From the NCBI GenBank assembly GCA_951217055.1, contig OX578286.1, positions 17,679,102 through 17,743,101 on the forward strand: a DNA stretch of 64,000 nucleotides. Reading direction: 5' to 3'. The stretch comes from Gerris lacustris. Taxonomy: Eukaryota; Arthropoda; Insecta; Hemiptera; Gerridae. Shown piece after piece: positions 42,001-54,600 of this stretch. The notes under the pieces were generated by a model. That model was not told the origin of the DNA. It did no database searches and was given only the letters and a program-made list of their open reading frames with translations. The position numbers and the translations under genes were made by a program. Each line of letters begins with the position of its first letter. Within the stretch, counting starts at the first letter, position 1.

Positions 42001-45000
42001 TAATAAATAGTTACTATAAGAAAATTACAACAATAAATATCTTGGGTCAATAACGGATCATACTCAAAATATTTTATTCTTAGAGGCCGTAACATGGGAC
42101 AGGAGCCCAAAAAGTGTAATATATTTTCTTCGTCTCCCGTATGACATAACTCGCAATTTCTCTCGTTTTTCGGCTTCCAGGGTTTATCATTTAGGTCCAA
42201 TAATTCAGTTCTGGCCTTGAAGATGGTGCTAATGAAGAATAAGCTATTTTCGTCCTGAAAATAAGACCTACTTGTTCCGTCGAAATTCAGATTCTTGTAT
42301 ATTTGCCTAGAGGAGCTTCGGGCTGCAGATATACAGTTTTCCATCCACTTGTCCTTCATGAGATGCAGCAATTTACCCAGGTTTTGACTCCACAAAGACG
42401 GATCTACAGTACTCCAGTCGTTATCAACTTTGTACTCATTCATGAGATGCTTCCATTCCGCAAACCATGACAATTGTTTCTGAATTATTTTCCGAGCCAT
42501 AACATTAGGAAGGCGATGTTCAGGAAGTTCGAGGCATCTGATAATATATTTAAAATTTAGTTTGAACGTGTATAGATAAATGGGTAGTTCCCCAGGTCTC
42601 GATATATAAAATGTAATTGGGACATTGCTGAGGTAAGTGTAACATTTTCTTAAGGAATTGTCTTTTGACTAATTCTACTGCATCGTACTGACGGTATCCC
42701 CAGACTTGCGCCCCATATCCTAAAGTTGAACGTATTGCAGCTTTGAAAACCTCTAACTTTTTGCTGATGGATACATGTTTGCTAGTGAAAATACTCTTCC
42801 ACGAAGAATTTATACTTAATTTTGCTATTGAGCTTTTATGTTCAAAGTGTTTAGTCAGTGAAAGTTGTGAAGTTAGGGTAATTCCCAGATACCTGTAACA
42901 GTTCACTATATTTATTTTATCCTGTCCAAAATAAAATTTCTCGTACTTCTTAAGTCTTCCTCTATTTCTAAAGATCATAACTTGAGACTTTTCAAGGTTG
43001 ACAACCAAATTCCACATATCGCAATAATCTTTAAATTTATTTATCATCTTTTGCAAAGTTAACTTGCTGTCACTAAGGATGACGATATCGTCGGCAAATG
43101 CCAATAAGCGTACATCTAGACCTCCAACTTTGAGACCATCATCCAAGAACTCGAAAAGGTCATTTAGGAACAAGGAAAAAAGTAACGGACTTAATACACA
43201 TCCTTGTTTAAGTCCCGTTTCTGTAGAAAAATCTTCTGTTACGCCTCCTGAATACCACACCCCAGCTGTTGTATTCTTATAAAGAGATCTAAGCATATTT
43301 ACAAATTTTGTCGATAGTCCCATGTTTAGAAACTTAAAGAAAAGGGCGGATCTTGAAATGGAGTCGAAAGCTGCTCTTAAATCAACGATGTTGTCGTAAG
43401 TAGAATAGTTTTTTCGGAATCCTGCTTGGTATTCTGACAAGATATTTTTCGTTTCGACCCAGTCAGTCAACCTTTTTAACATGATACCCGTAAAAACTTT
43501 TGCTATGGAGTTCATAAATGAAATACCTCTATAATTTGAAGCAGTATTAATATCCCCTTTCTTACGCAGTGGAAAAATTATTACTTTTCTAAATGACCCT
43601 GGAAATTCTCTTTTTTCATATATTATGTTAAAAAGTTGCTGCATTTTAATGATAAAGCTCTCAGAGGCATACTTGTAAAATTCATTGGGAATTCTGTCGT
43701 ACCCTGGCGCTTTATCGTTACTCATACTGCTTAAGCAGCACTTTATTTCATCTATAACTATATATTTGTCTAAAGTATGATCTATTATAAATGGTTCGGC
43801 ATATTGGATTTCTTTGGCTGTAATAAGAGGATTTAAAAGTGTTCGAAAATGGTTAACCCACATATCTGCTTGGATATTCGGTCCAATTTTTATTGGCTTT
43901 GAACGAAGTGGTTTACTAATTAACCAAAAAGCATGCATATTTTTTGCATTTTGTAGTCTTGTCACCAGTTCAGTATAATAGGTTTTTCTGGCTTCTTTGC
44001 AACATGTATCATTTTTTTTTTTGCGTGTATTAATTTATTCTTTAGATAGACCGACATTTTTAATCTTACAAATTTCAAAATAGTAAAAACTTTGTCTCTT
44101 GCTTTTTTACACCTAAAAGTAAACCAAGGCTGTGTGAAATCCATTGCAAACTTTGTATTCTTGGCCTGTGCCTGATTGCATGCTGAGTAGATTAAACTCT
44201 GAAGACTGGAAACTACTTCATCAACGCTATTTATCCCCATGTCTCCTATTTGGCTAATTAGAGAATCCATTTTTTCCTTATAAAGCTCCTTATAAGGTAT
44301 TTAATTGAGAAAATTCTAGTTTTTTGTAGTAACTCATTATTTTTCCGTATTTGTTATCACCTAATAGATAACAAACCAATGGGATATTAACTAATCATGT
44401 ATCTAGACTTTTAAATCCTTTTTTTTAAACTTATTAAAATAATTTTAATTTCAGTTATTAATTTGATTTAAACTTTTATGATGTGATTAAAAAATAAATG
44501 TATTTTTTTTTCTCTGTTTAATCGTTGTTGTTTTTTTTGTTTTTTTTTCTCCGTTGCTTTGTTGTATTAAGTTTTTATGATCCATAGCTTAATTCTTCAA
44601 AAGTTGGATCTGTTCAAGATTTAAAAAGGACCCCTCCTTGGACATTCTCAAGCTAACAACAGACTCGAAGATTCAATTTTCAATCTCAATTTAAAAAAAA
44701 AATAATAATAATAAAATTTCTTATACTTTAATCTTACAAATTCTCGTAATTTTATAGGTTATATTTTTCAATGATATGTTCTTGGACTGGGGCATAGAAC
44801 TCTTAAAAATAATGCCAGGAAGTGCCTAAACATGACCATCTCGAACACTATCAGATATTCATTTTTTTGAAAAAAATAAAATAATAATAATACTCACCTA
44901 ATGAATTTTACCAAATATGTATATTGTACAACTCTAATCTTCTTAAATATAAAAATCATGAAGATTCAAGCTTATGCAACAGGGTTATAGATGTTATAGA

Positions 45001-48000
45001 ACAGGGTTTCGCAACATAACAACTTTGGCAACCCTCGGTGTACTTTTAAGAAGAAGATCTATATTGCATTTTGCTTCCGAGCTTACCGAAGGTAAAGGAA
45101 GCATTGTGCTCACTTTTGAGGATGAAAAATTTTGTCTCCAATTTTAAAAATTCCGAGACAGAAATCCGTTTTAGACATTAGAGAACATTTTTGGTCTAGT
45201 GTCTGTCTGTCTGTCTATCAGTATGTGTGTCCGCGAACCCTTCTGTGTGTCTGAAACGTGTGACAATAACTTGAGTTAAAGTAGACCTACACCTTCTTCC
45301 ATTGCTCAAGGAGGCAGGAAGATAGAAAACCGCTGATAGAGAAAATAGGAATGTTTAATCCAGACAACATCGTTGGAAAAATTATAGAAGGCCCAGAAAA
45401 CTGGCAGGCCGTTAGCTGATATGTGGAAAACATCCTCCGGCAGAAAAGCCAGTTGAAGAAGAAGAAGAATAAAAATTTAAACGAAAAAGGAAGGGAGCCT
45501 GTGTAGGCTAACATCTAGGCACCAGCATGAAGTAATGTGAAAACGGTTCCGTGCAGGGTTCTGCCTTGGAAAAAAAGGGTTTGTGGGTTTAGTGGGTGCC
45601 GGTCAGTCAGGCTGCAACCCACACTGTCTGGGGGTGCGCATCCCCCCATTTGTCTGGTAGCAGATTCCCACAGTTCCCTTTTGTTAAAAAAAAGTAGACC
45701 TAAAAGTAGATTTGATGAAATTTGGTAGACATGTTCATTTTACCAATGCCCAGGACAAGTTGCTGGACAACGTTATCCGCCTAAGCGTTTGCACGCAATG
45801 CTCGCGTAAACGTCAACTTCAAATTTGAAATTGGAATATTAGGTCAGGAAAAAATCTAACTTCATCTATTCAATGAGACAAACATTTTTTTCAAATACAA
45901 TTTTTTAGTAAAACCAACAGCGACACAGCTATGAAGTGTTAAAGATCACTAAAACTATTAATAGTTTTATTAAGGAGAGAACGCGGGGAAGGAGATAGAC
46001 TAGAGGAATAGGAGATGGCTTGGTTCCCCCACCTCTCTATTTGACCTGCCTCTTCAGTAGCACAGCCTAGGGACCTCGAGACCAGGCGACCAGGCTTCAT
46101 TCCCTATCTGTACACTGTTGTATTCACTTCTGTGCACACATTATCAACTACTCTCACTCCTACCGACTTTGAACACATAAGAATAATTTGAACACTTTAA
46201 ATATTGCCACTGCTCTTTCCGTTCATTATATTTATTTTACATACCCTCATCAATGATATAATATGACACTTAAGTAATATACTCAACAATGGTTATAGAA
46301 CAATAAAGTACATGATAAGATGTTAGGAAGCTATGTGCCACACTAATTGGTAGTCAATATTTTGCTCTCTTTAATTCGTCAGCATCGAAAACTACCCTAC
46401 AGTAAAGGCTAAGGTAACCCTATAATAAGGTGTTAAGTTTGTTTAAGATTCAACTTTTCTTTTGCTCGACAAATGCGCCCTCGGCGATGTTACTGTCCCC
46501 TTATAGATAAAAAAGTTGCCGACCTCTACTATAAATATAGGAAATAATTTTAGACATTACCTATTGTTAGCCTTGTTATTTACAATGAGCCACATGATAA
46601 GACTTTGAGATGGGAAACAGGCTGGATACGTTCTCAGTCTAAAGGAGTGTGAGGCCAGCTCGACTCCTCCACTATTTATAGCTTCTTCTAGCAGACGTAA
46701 TAAAGATGATTTATCTTCTTCCTCAACCTGACCATCTCTTGCACTGTCATATCTAAACAAAAACGTATTTGTATTAAATATTATGTAATGGAGAAGGTTG
46801 CTGTCAAATAAAACACAGTGAGAAAGTTTATGCTAACGTTTCGCTAAATTTTATCATCAGAGACCTTTTTGTATTTATTGCTACCGAGCTTACCGAAGGT
46901 AACGGAACTTATGTCTCCGATTTAAAAAAATTTCAAGACATAAATCCGTAATCCGTACAGACATCAGGGAACATTTTTGGTTCCGTGTCTGTCTGTCGTC
47001 TGTAGTTCAATGTTTGTGAACCAACATATCTTAAAAACTACACTTCCAATTTTAATGAAATTTGGGTGGTAGGTCATGATTAGCCTATTGTTGGTCCCAT
47101 ATAGGTTTGAACCTTCTGTGCCTATTTGTTTCTCTTCCATATGTGCACAAACATACATTTATTAAGTCCTATAGCTTCAAAAGATGTGACTAGACATCAA
47201 AATTAGATAAAAAAAATATGCGTGCAAAGCCTGTTAAAGGGAATCTACAGCTTAATTTGTTGTGACATAACAAAAAATTTGATATTTAGTGAGTGCCTAA
47301 GTGCATACCCCCACTTAGTTGTGGTCCCACCTAATACATAAGTCTGGGGTATTACTGTATCTCATACAAATTTGATCTATCAGTGGAGATGACACTGGAT
47401 AGAAAATAAAACTTAATCTTTTGGATAAGTTAGTAGAATGTGTTCCTTGTGGTTTTCAATTCTTTAGAAGTTGGATCAATTAAGGAAATAAAAGCCTCAC
47501 TTTTGCAATATTTTGATCCCTCTTTGGATCATTCTCAAGCTAAAATCATAATTTATTCTAATATTAACAATTGGATACATAAATACAATTACTTTACATG
47601 ACATTAACAATTATATTGAAATGTAATTGTTAATTTTATGTAAAGTAATTGTAATTATGTGTCCAATTGTTAATATTAGAATAAATTTTGCTTTTGTATG
47701 AAAAAATATTTTGGTAGATAAGTTCTAAAGGAATAGTTTGAGATATTCTACAGAACAAAATGAAGTAATTACAATAATTTAAATGTGAAATTTGCTTTTA
47801 ATTATAATTAAAAGCCCCCCCCCCCCCCCTATATAATTTTCTAAGAATCCTTTACAGATCTTCATAACATTTAATGGAACAGTGTAAAACTTGATTTTGT
47901 GCTGTTTGTTTTGCCAGCGATGCATAAAAGCGTCTTGTGGGCTCCCAAGGTATAACTGCCAGCGATGCATAAAAGCGTCTTGTGGGCTCCCAAGGTATAA

Positions 48001-48632
48001 CTTGTGCTCCAAGATCGATCTCTCGACCGTATTTTTTATTACCTTTTATTGTCATTGTAAATATATAATTTGTAAAAGATTTAGTTTTCTACAAAAATTA
48101 TACTTTGACACCAAGTGAAGTTAAATAAAAAATGTGGTTAGAGATGGATTTTTCATTGGCAAGTATTTGTTTGTAGCCATCAAATTTTTAAATTAATGAA
48201 AGTATCCTGGATAAATAAACCAGTGCAGGATAAACTATTAAAACCACAGCCTGAAAGCAAGGAAATTTACTGACCTATCTGGTGGTGAGTTCAAATCTCA
48301 GGAAGGAATAACATATTTTACACTGATAATCATATAAAGTGAAGTGGCTGATTCATTCTCATTACGAGGTAAACAGGATAATTTGTAAAAGGCAAAAGAA
48401 AAGTCTCTCAACGAAAAATTATGTATTTATTAATCAAAAAGCAGCTTTCAGCTGCAGGAAGGTGGAAATGTGAATCAACCGAAAGAGTTCCTTTCCACCT
48501 TTTTTCAGCACTGATGACTTTATAGAGGCTGAAAGGTGCAGTGATTAATAAATACAATATTTCACGTGGAGAGACTTGTCTAAGTACAGTAACGCTCACA
48601 TCCTATATAGGACAATTTGTGTTTAAACTAAG

Positions 48633-48664
<32 letters not shown>

Positions 48665-51600
48665 ACGAAGTAGCAAATTTCTCCTCTTGATAACCAACAG
48701 AAGTTTTTCTCCTTGCCTGAGTTTCCTTGTCTTCAGATGATGTAGATGGAGGCATCATTGTGTTTGGACTAAGAGAACCACCACCACTCCCAAATTTTAC
48801 CTGTATGAAAAAAATTACGAAGATGGTAAACAATTATTATTGCAAGGGATAGAGGCACAAATTGAAAATCTATATCAACTATCACGATCAAACAAGTTTT
48901 TTTTTTTTTTTTTTTAAACAAATTCTTTATTGGCATAAGTAACAAAAAAAATATTTGTGTTTACCGGAGCCATAATGTTATTTTGAGAGGGGTTATTTTG
49001 TGCCTTTTTATAATTTTGATATTTTGTAAGGGATTGGAGCTTTTTAATCAAATTTGGGGAAGGGTATAATGGATAATTTCGGAGTATATATTTATATTTT
49101 TTTATTTTTCTAAACGGAAGTTTTTGAATGGATTTTTGTTAGGGTTGTTTGCAGGTATTTAAACGGGTATCATAGGCAGTCTGTGGACTGACTTAAGAGT
49201 GGACCAACCTGGCATTTGCCTAGTAAATTGAGGGAAACCACAGAAAACCTCAATTAGGTTGGGTGGACCCGAGTCCTTCCAAAATTCTTCCTATGTTTTC
49301 CCTAAGTAATTTTTATTTATTTTTTAAATTTTATTTCGTTTGTGGATTTCTGTTGGTGAGTGGACTCCAGATTTTTTCAATTTTAGGCTAAGGGGAGTAA
49401 TTTATTTCTTTTACGAATTTTAGTGTAAGTTTAATATTTTTTAAATTTGAGAATAGGATGGTCTTGATTTTTTCATTTTTGTCTTGAATTTCTTGTATTT
49501 TAATTTCTTGGTATAATTTATTTCTTTCTGATTTATATTTCGGACATTCCAATAGGATGTGAGCTACATTTTCTTCTTTTTCAGGACAAGTATAACATAT
49601 TGGTGAATCACTTAGTCCTATTATATAGTTGTACTGAATGCATCGTGCATGGTAACTTCTTAATCTATTAATTTTCATTATATCTGTACGTGGTAGTTTT
49701 GTTTTCCAAAACCATGGTTTAAGTGGAATTTTTTTGACTATTAATTTGAAATTTTTTGCTTTTTCTGGTTCTTCTTGTAGTTTTATATTAAATTTTTCAA
49801 ACATATTCTTTTTGGATAGTGTTATGAGGTCTCTTGTTGGTATTTGTTTTTCAGATTGTTGTGTAGGGGTTTTGGCAAGTTTGTCTGCTTCCTCGTTTCC
49901 TTCAATTCCTTGATGTGATTTGACCCATATAAAGTCTATTTCTTTATTGTTTCTTCTTATTTCTGCTATATTGTTTAAAATATTCATGAAGATGTGATCC
50001 AAGTGTGTAGTGTATGAAATGTTGTCAAGTTTTTTAAGAACGCCCTGGTTGTCACATGCTATCGTGTATTTGTTATAGTTATTTTGTAATGTGTTAATGT
50101 ATTCTAGTGCATGTAAAATTGCTAAACTTTCTAATGTATATATACTAGTATGTTGAGGGCATGAGTAGCCGATGCCTTGTTTTAATTGGGGGTCATAATA
50201 AGAATATCCTGTTAAATTTTGTTGTTTTGATCCGTCTGTAAATATAGTATAAGTGTTGTGTGGATGTAATTTATTTAGTTGATCTTCGAATGTAATGTTA
50301 TTGTAAGGATAAGTAAATTTGGGTATATATATATTTGGTTTTTGATATAGGTTTTCATAATTAATTTGATGAATTGGTAATAATTCGTGTTGGTATATAC
50401 TTTGATTTAAGTAAGGTAATAGATTATTGTAGCTATTGTTTAGTAAGGGTGTAGGTTTATGTCGCCAGTATCTGTGTACTCTGTTTATTTTGGTAGATAG
50501 TTCTGATATAGATTTGTATATGGTAGAGTATTGAGTGTATAATTTTAATAGTAGTTTGTCAGCTAAATGTTGTCGGCGAAGGTTAAGTGGTTGTTCGCAG
50601 CATTCAGTTAATATAATGATTATTGGTGTTGATTTTAAATATCCCATAGATAATCGTAAGGCCCTGTATTGAATGCGGTCGAGTTTTGTAAGTAAGTATT
50701 GTTTTGCGTTACCGTAGAAAGGTGATGCAAAGTCTAAGCATGATCTTATTGTTGCCCTATAAAATGTAATCATGGTTTTTGGATCACTTCCCCATGATTT
50801 GTTGTAGGTCATTTTCATTATGTTCAGGTATTTTTCACATTTTAAGGAAATATTCTTGATGTGTTCTTTCCATGTAAGTTTTTGATCGAGGAAGAGACCA
50901 AGAAATCTGATTACTGTTTTTCGTTTTATTTGTATATTTCCAAAATTGATATAATTTTCTAGGTGGGGATTATTTCTTCTTGTGAAAACACAACATTCTG
51001 ATTTTTCATGGGATAGTTCTAGTCCAGTAATTCTAGTCCAGTTTTGAATTGCTTGTAATGCTTGACTAAGATCATTTACCATGTCATCAATTTTTTTACT
51101 GATTGAGTATATTAATACATCATCGGCAAACTGGAGTATTTTTACAGGATGGGGTATTGTTATTTCAAGGTCTGAAGTGTGAATTATGTATAATAGGGGG
51201 CTTAAAATAGCCCCCTGTGGGATACCTTTTCTAGTTATTCTACTTCCTACTATTTCTCCGTTGACTCGAAAAAGTAGTGTTCTATTAGTTATTAATTTTA
51301 TAATAAAATTTGCAGTTTGTTGTGGTATGTTCATTTGTATTAATTTATGATGTAATATATTAAGGTCAACATTGTCATAAGCTTGTGTAATGTCTAGAAG
51401 TAGTGTTAATACTGACTTTTTTTGTGTGAATGCGCTGTGTATGTCTGTTACAAGCTGACTTTGGCTTTCTAAAACTGATTTATTTTTTCTAAATCCTTTT
51501 TGCGATTTTGCAAGTTTTTCATTCGACTCTATCCACCATTCCAATCTATTTTTAATTAATCTTTCAAAAGTTTTTAACATACATGATGATAATGAAATTG

Positions 51601-54600
51601 GACGATAATTTGAGGCTAAATCGGCTGTTTTTCCTGGTTTTTTAATGGGGAGTATTATAAATGTTTGCCATGATTCAGGAATTTTTTGTGTTTCCCAAAT
51701 GTTATTAAATATTTCTAAAAGTGTGTTTTTTGAAATTGGGGGTAGGTGGTGTATCATGTCATAGTGAATAAACAAAGTTGTTGAAAGTATCAAACAATCA
51801 ACTTATACTCAGGAAATAATCAAAATTGTTAAAATAATATTAGTGGTAGGTGTAGAAGTGGGTCGTGAAGGGTAATAAAAGATGTGGTTTAAATTTTACG
51901 AAATGGCTATATTTCGCCCCACTCAGGGGCATAGAAAATTTGAAATACTCAGTAGGTCTACACTGCACAGAGTAGAATGTGATGTGAGTAGAGTAGAGTG
52001 AATGTGTGTGAGTAGAAAGTGATGAATTTCTAGGGGCATAGAAATTCATCACATCGTAAAATTTTTTTAACATGTAACTTTTTAAACATGTAACCAAACC
52101 TTCGTTTACCGGTAGGTTCTGTTAACATTAATTATTTTATTTGATCTCATTTCGAAAATAGGTTTTTCTTGTGTATAGTGTATAGTTTATTTATTTTCCC
52201 CTAGTCAGAACTGTATTTATATGAAGTTAAAATGATGTTTCAGGCACGTCTATGCCCCGGAGTGGGGCGAAATATAGCCATTTCGTAAAATTTAAACCAC
52301 ATCTTCTTATTACCCTTCACGACCCACTTCTACACCTATAGTTAATATAAAAGGGACAATAAAAGGGAAAAACATTAGTGGTAGGAGGCAGGGAGGCCAA
52401 GCCTAGCAACTAGAAAGCACTCGGTTCTTTTTTGCCAACCTCTGATTTTCACGCCCATAAAACCACCTCTGTCTTACCCTCAAGTCTCCTAGTTTGGGCG
52501 AAAAAAGGAGAGGATATCCTACCATTTAAGTGTGACAAGTTCCTCTTCCCTCATCTCTCCTGCTTCTAAAATATGAAAGTGTAGTCTCCCATATCCTTTG
52601 CAAGCTGCCACAAAGTGGTAGGCTGTTTCCTCTTCTTCGCCGCACACTGGACATGTGGGATCCTTTTCAATCTTTATTAATGTCAGATGTCTCTTAAGCT
52701 GACAATGTCCAGTTAAGACCCCAACCATGTTTCTTAGGTTAGGTTTAATTAGTCCCATGAGGAATCTAGTTTGCCTTTTGTTTAGCTTTGGCAGCTTCAA
52801 CTTAGATGAAATAATATTAGTATTTATTTTAATTCAGAATCATATTTTTGAAATAATAGATGTGTTTTTTTTATAGATAAAATATATTCCAAAGCTAATA
52901 AATTTTTGTATTCAATTAAACAACAAAGCATTAGAACAGGTTCAATCTTTTAAATATTTAGAATCCATTATCAGTTGCAATGGCTAAATTGTCATGCATT
53001 TAATGGTACTTCTTTTCATTGTTACTTCCCTCTATTTTTTTAGAATATAAACGACTATGACTAAATAACTATTAAGACAAAATTTAGTCTAATGTACTTT
53101 GAGACAGAGGAATATCCCTCTTCTGTTTTTAAAAGGGGAGTAACAGTCTAAAGAAGTGCCCATTTAACAAGAGGTTTATTTGTAAATTGGAGAGTAAACG
53201 AGAGGTTTCTTCAAAGGCTAAAATGCTAATAGAGAAGAATACGTATACCCTAACACTCACCTAAGGATCAGAGTGTTGGACAATAAAGCAAAAAGAAGCA
53301 GCTTGTCTAAGGACTTCCAAAATGAAGTATCTTAGAAAAATCAAAGGGATGACCCGAAGATACCGTATCAGAAACCAAATTTTTTGATTGCAGACAAGAA
53401 AAAATAGGTGAAAGAATTTATTAGCTGCATCAGCTAACTACGATGGTTTGGGCACATAGCTAGAAAAAGGAATTCCTTTATGAAAATGGAAAGGAAGGCA
53501 TTCCTTTTATGAAAAAGGAATGCTTTCCTAAACAAGGCTAGGAAACTAGGCCCCAAGAGAAGAGACCCCGCGTTAGATGAAGGAGGACTGAGGATTACAT
53601 TCAAGTCATCAGTTCAAGAGCTAGGTGAGACCTAGGCTTGGTTTTTGATGGAAATTCAGTCTGACTAGAGATCTCTTTGTCAAATATTAAACTATATGGT
53701 AGAAGAGACATTTAATAATATGATCGCAGTTAAGTAAGTAGTAATAAATTTGGTGCGTAGGCTTCCGCGGGTAGACTCGTAATAAACAGCACCCCCCCCC
53801 CCCCACACTTCACCTGTCCCCTTCAGGGGTTCACTCTTTCCCGGACCTGGAAGCCGCTGGTCAGCACCTGAGCCAAGGAAAAAGCAAGAAGCGGCGCCGC
53901 GGTCACTTCTCAACTTCAAACATCACCCGCTCCACAAAGGAACACCGACAAAGGCGACACCTGCCTGATCGCGTCATCCCGACAAAGGATAAACCGGACT
54001 CAAACAACCCCCAGGGAATCTAGGTATAATCTACGTTCCAGAAAGCAACTATAAATACACCGTCCTTCTCTCTAGTCGTCAGTATGTCTTGTTGTTGCTT
54101 CAAGTAAACATCACGATGCACCACACCCCTGAAGATGCTTCCAGTAGTGGAAGCGAAACGTCGGACTTCTTCCCCTTCGTGACGCGGATTTCACCGGAAA
54201 ACCAAGCTGTTTATTAGTAATAAATTTATTGGTTGTTTTGACTCTATGTTATTGTACCCCAGAAAAATATCATTACTTATTAAAATTGTGTCTTTAAGTA
54301 CCAACTTAAAATTTATACGTAGGATTCAATTTTTTTTTTAAATACTTGATTTATCAAGATTAAAAGAATGGAGCCTTGGACTCTAAAATCAATTTAAAAA
54401 TGTCGTCTAAGTAAAATGGACCACCCTAGTGTAGCCATCTTTAAAGAATAGCATCTGTAAAAATGTTCAGTTATTTACCTGAAGATTATCTTGAAGGGCC
54501 CTTAAGTCCGCGGATAATTCAGCCACTTCACCAGACTCCAAGTAATCAAGCACAATCTTTCCACAGTACGAACACACTCGTAGATCACCTAATGCAAATA

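Larger units (their letters stand above)
41844..44296 (-). mobile_element. Decayed LINE between long direct repeats
   Basis: A LINE-derived segment with RT and C-terminal knuckle, bounded by ~0.4-0.5 kb direct repeats. Coding is broken by at least two frameshifts (near the A run at 44012-44022 and near 42585) and an internal in-frame deletion. Only the part from just before RT onward is present. Confidence 0.85.

Noticed and set aside
41844..44296. Penelope-like element, because of the flanking direct repeats.
   Set aside because: The RT has LINE-type motifs (NYRGIS, GLKQGCVLSPLL, FADD) and a LINE C-terminal knuckle; no GIY-YIG domain is seen.
47838..48055. A small gene with an internal duplication (LGSPQDAFMHRWQ twice).
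   Set aside because: Product of a perfect 45-bp DNA duplication; open in several frames on both strands.
54129..54160. A complete hammerhead ribozyme.
   Set aside because: Core-like strands and stem II are visible, but stem III and a UH cleavage site are not convincing; kept only as a shared hairpin module.
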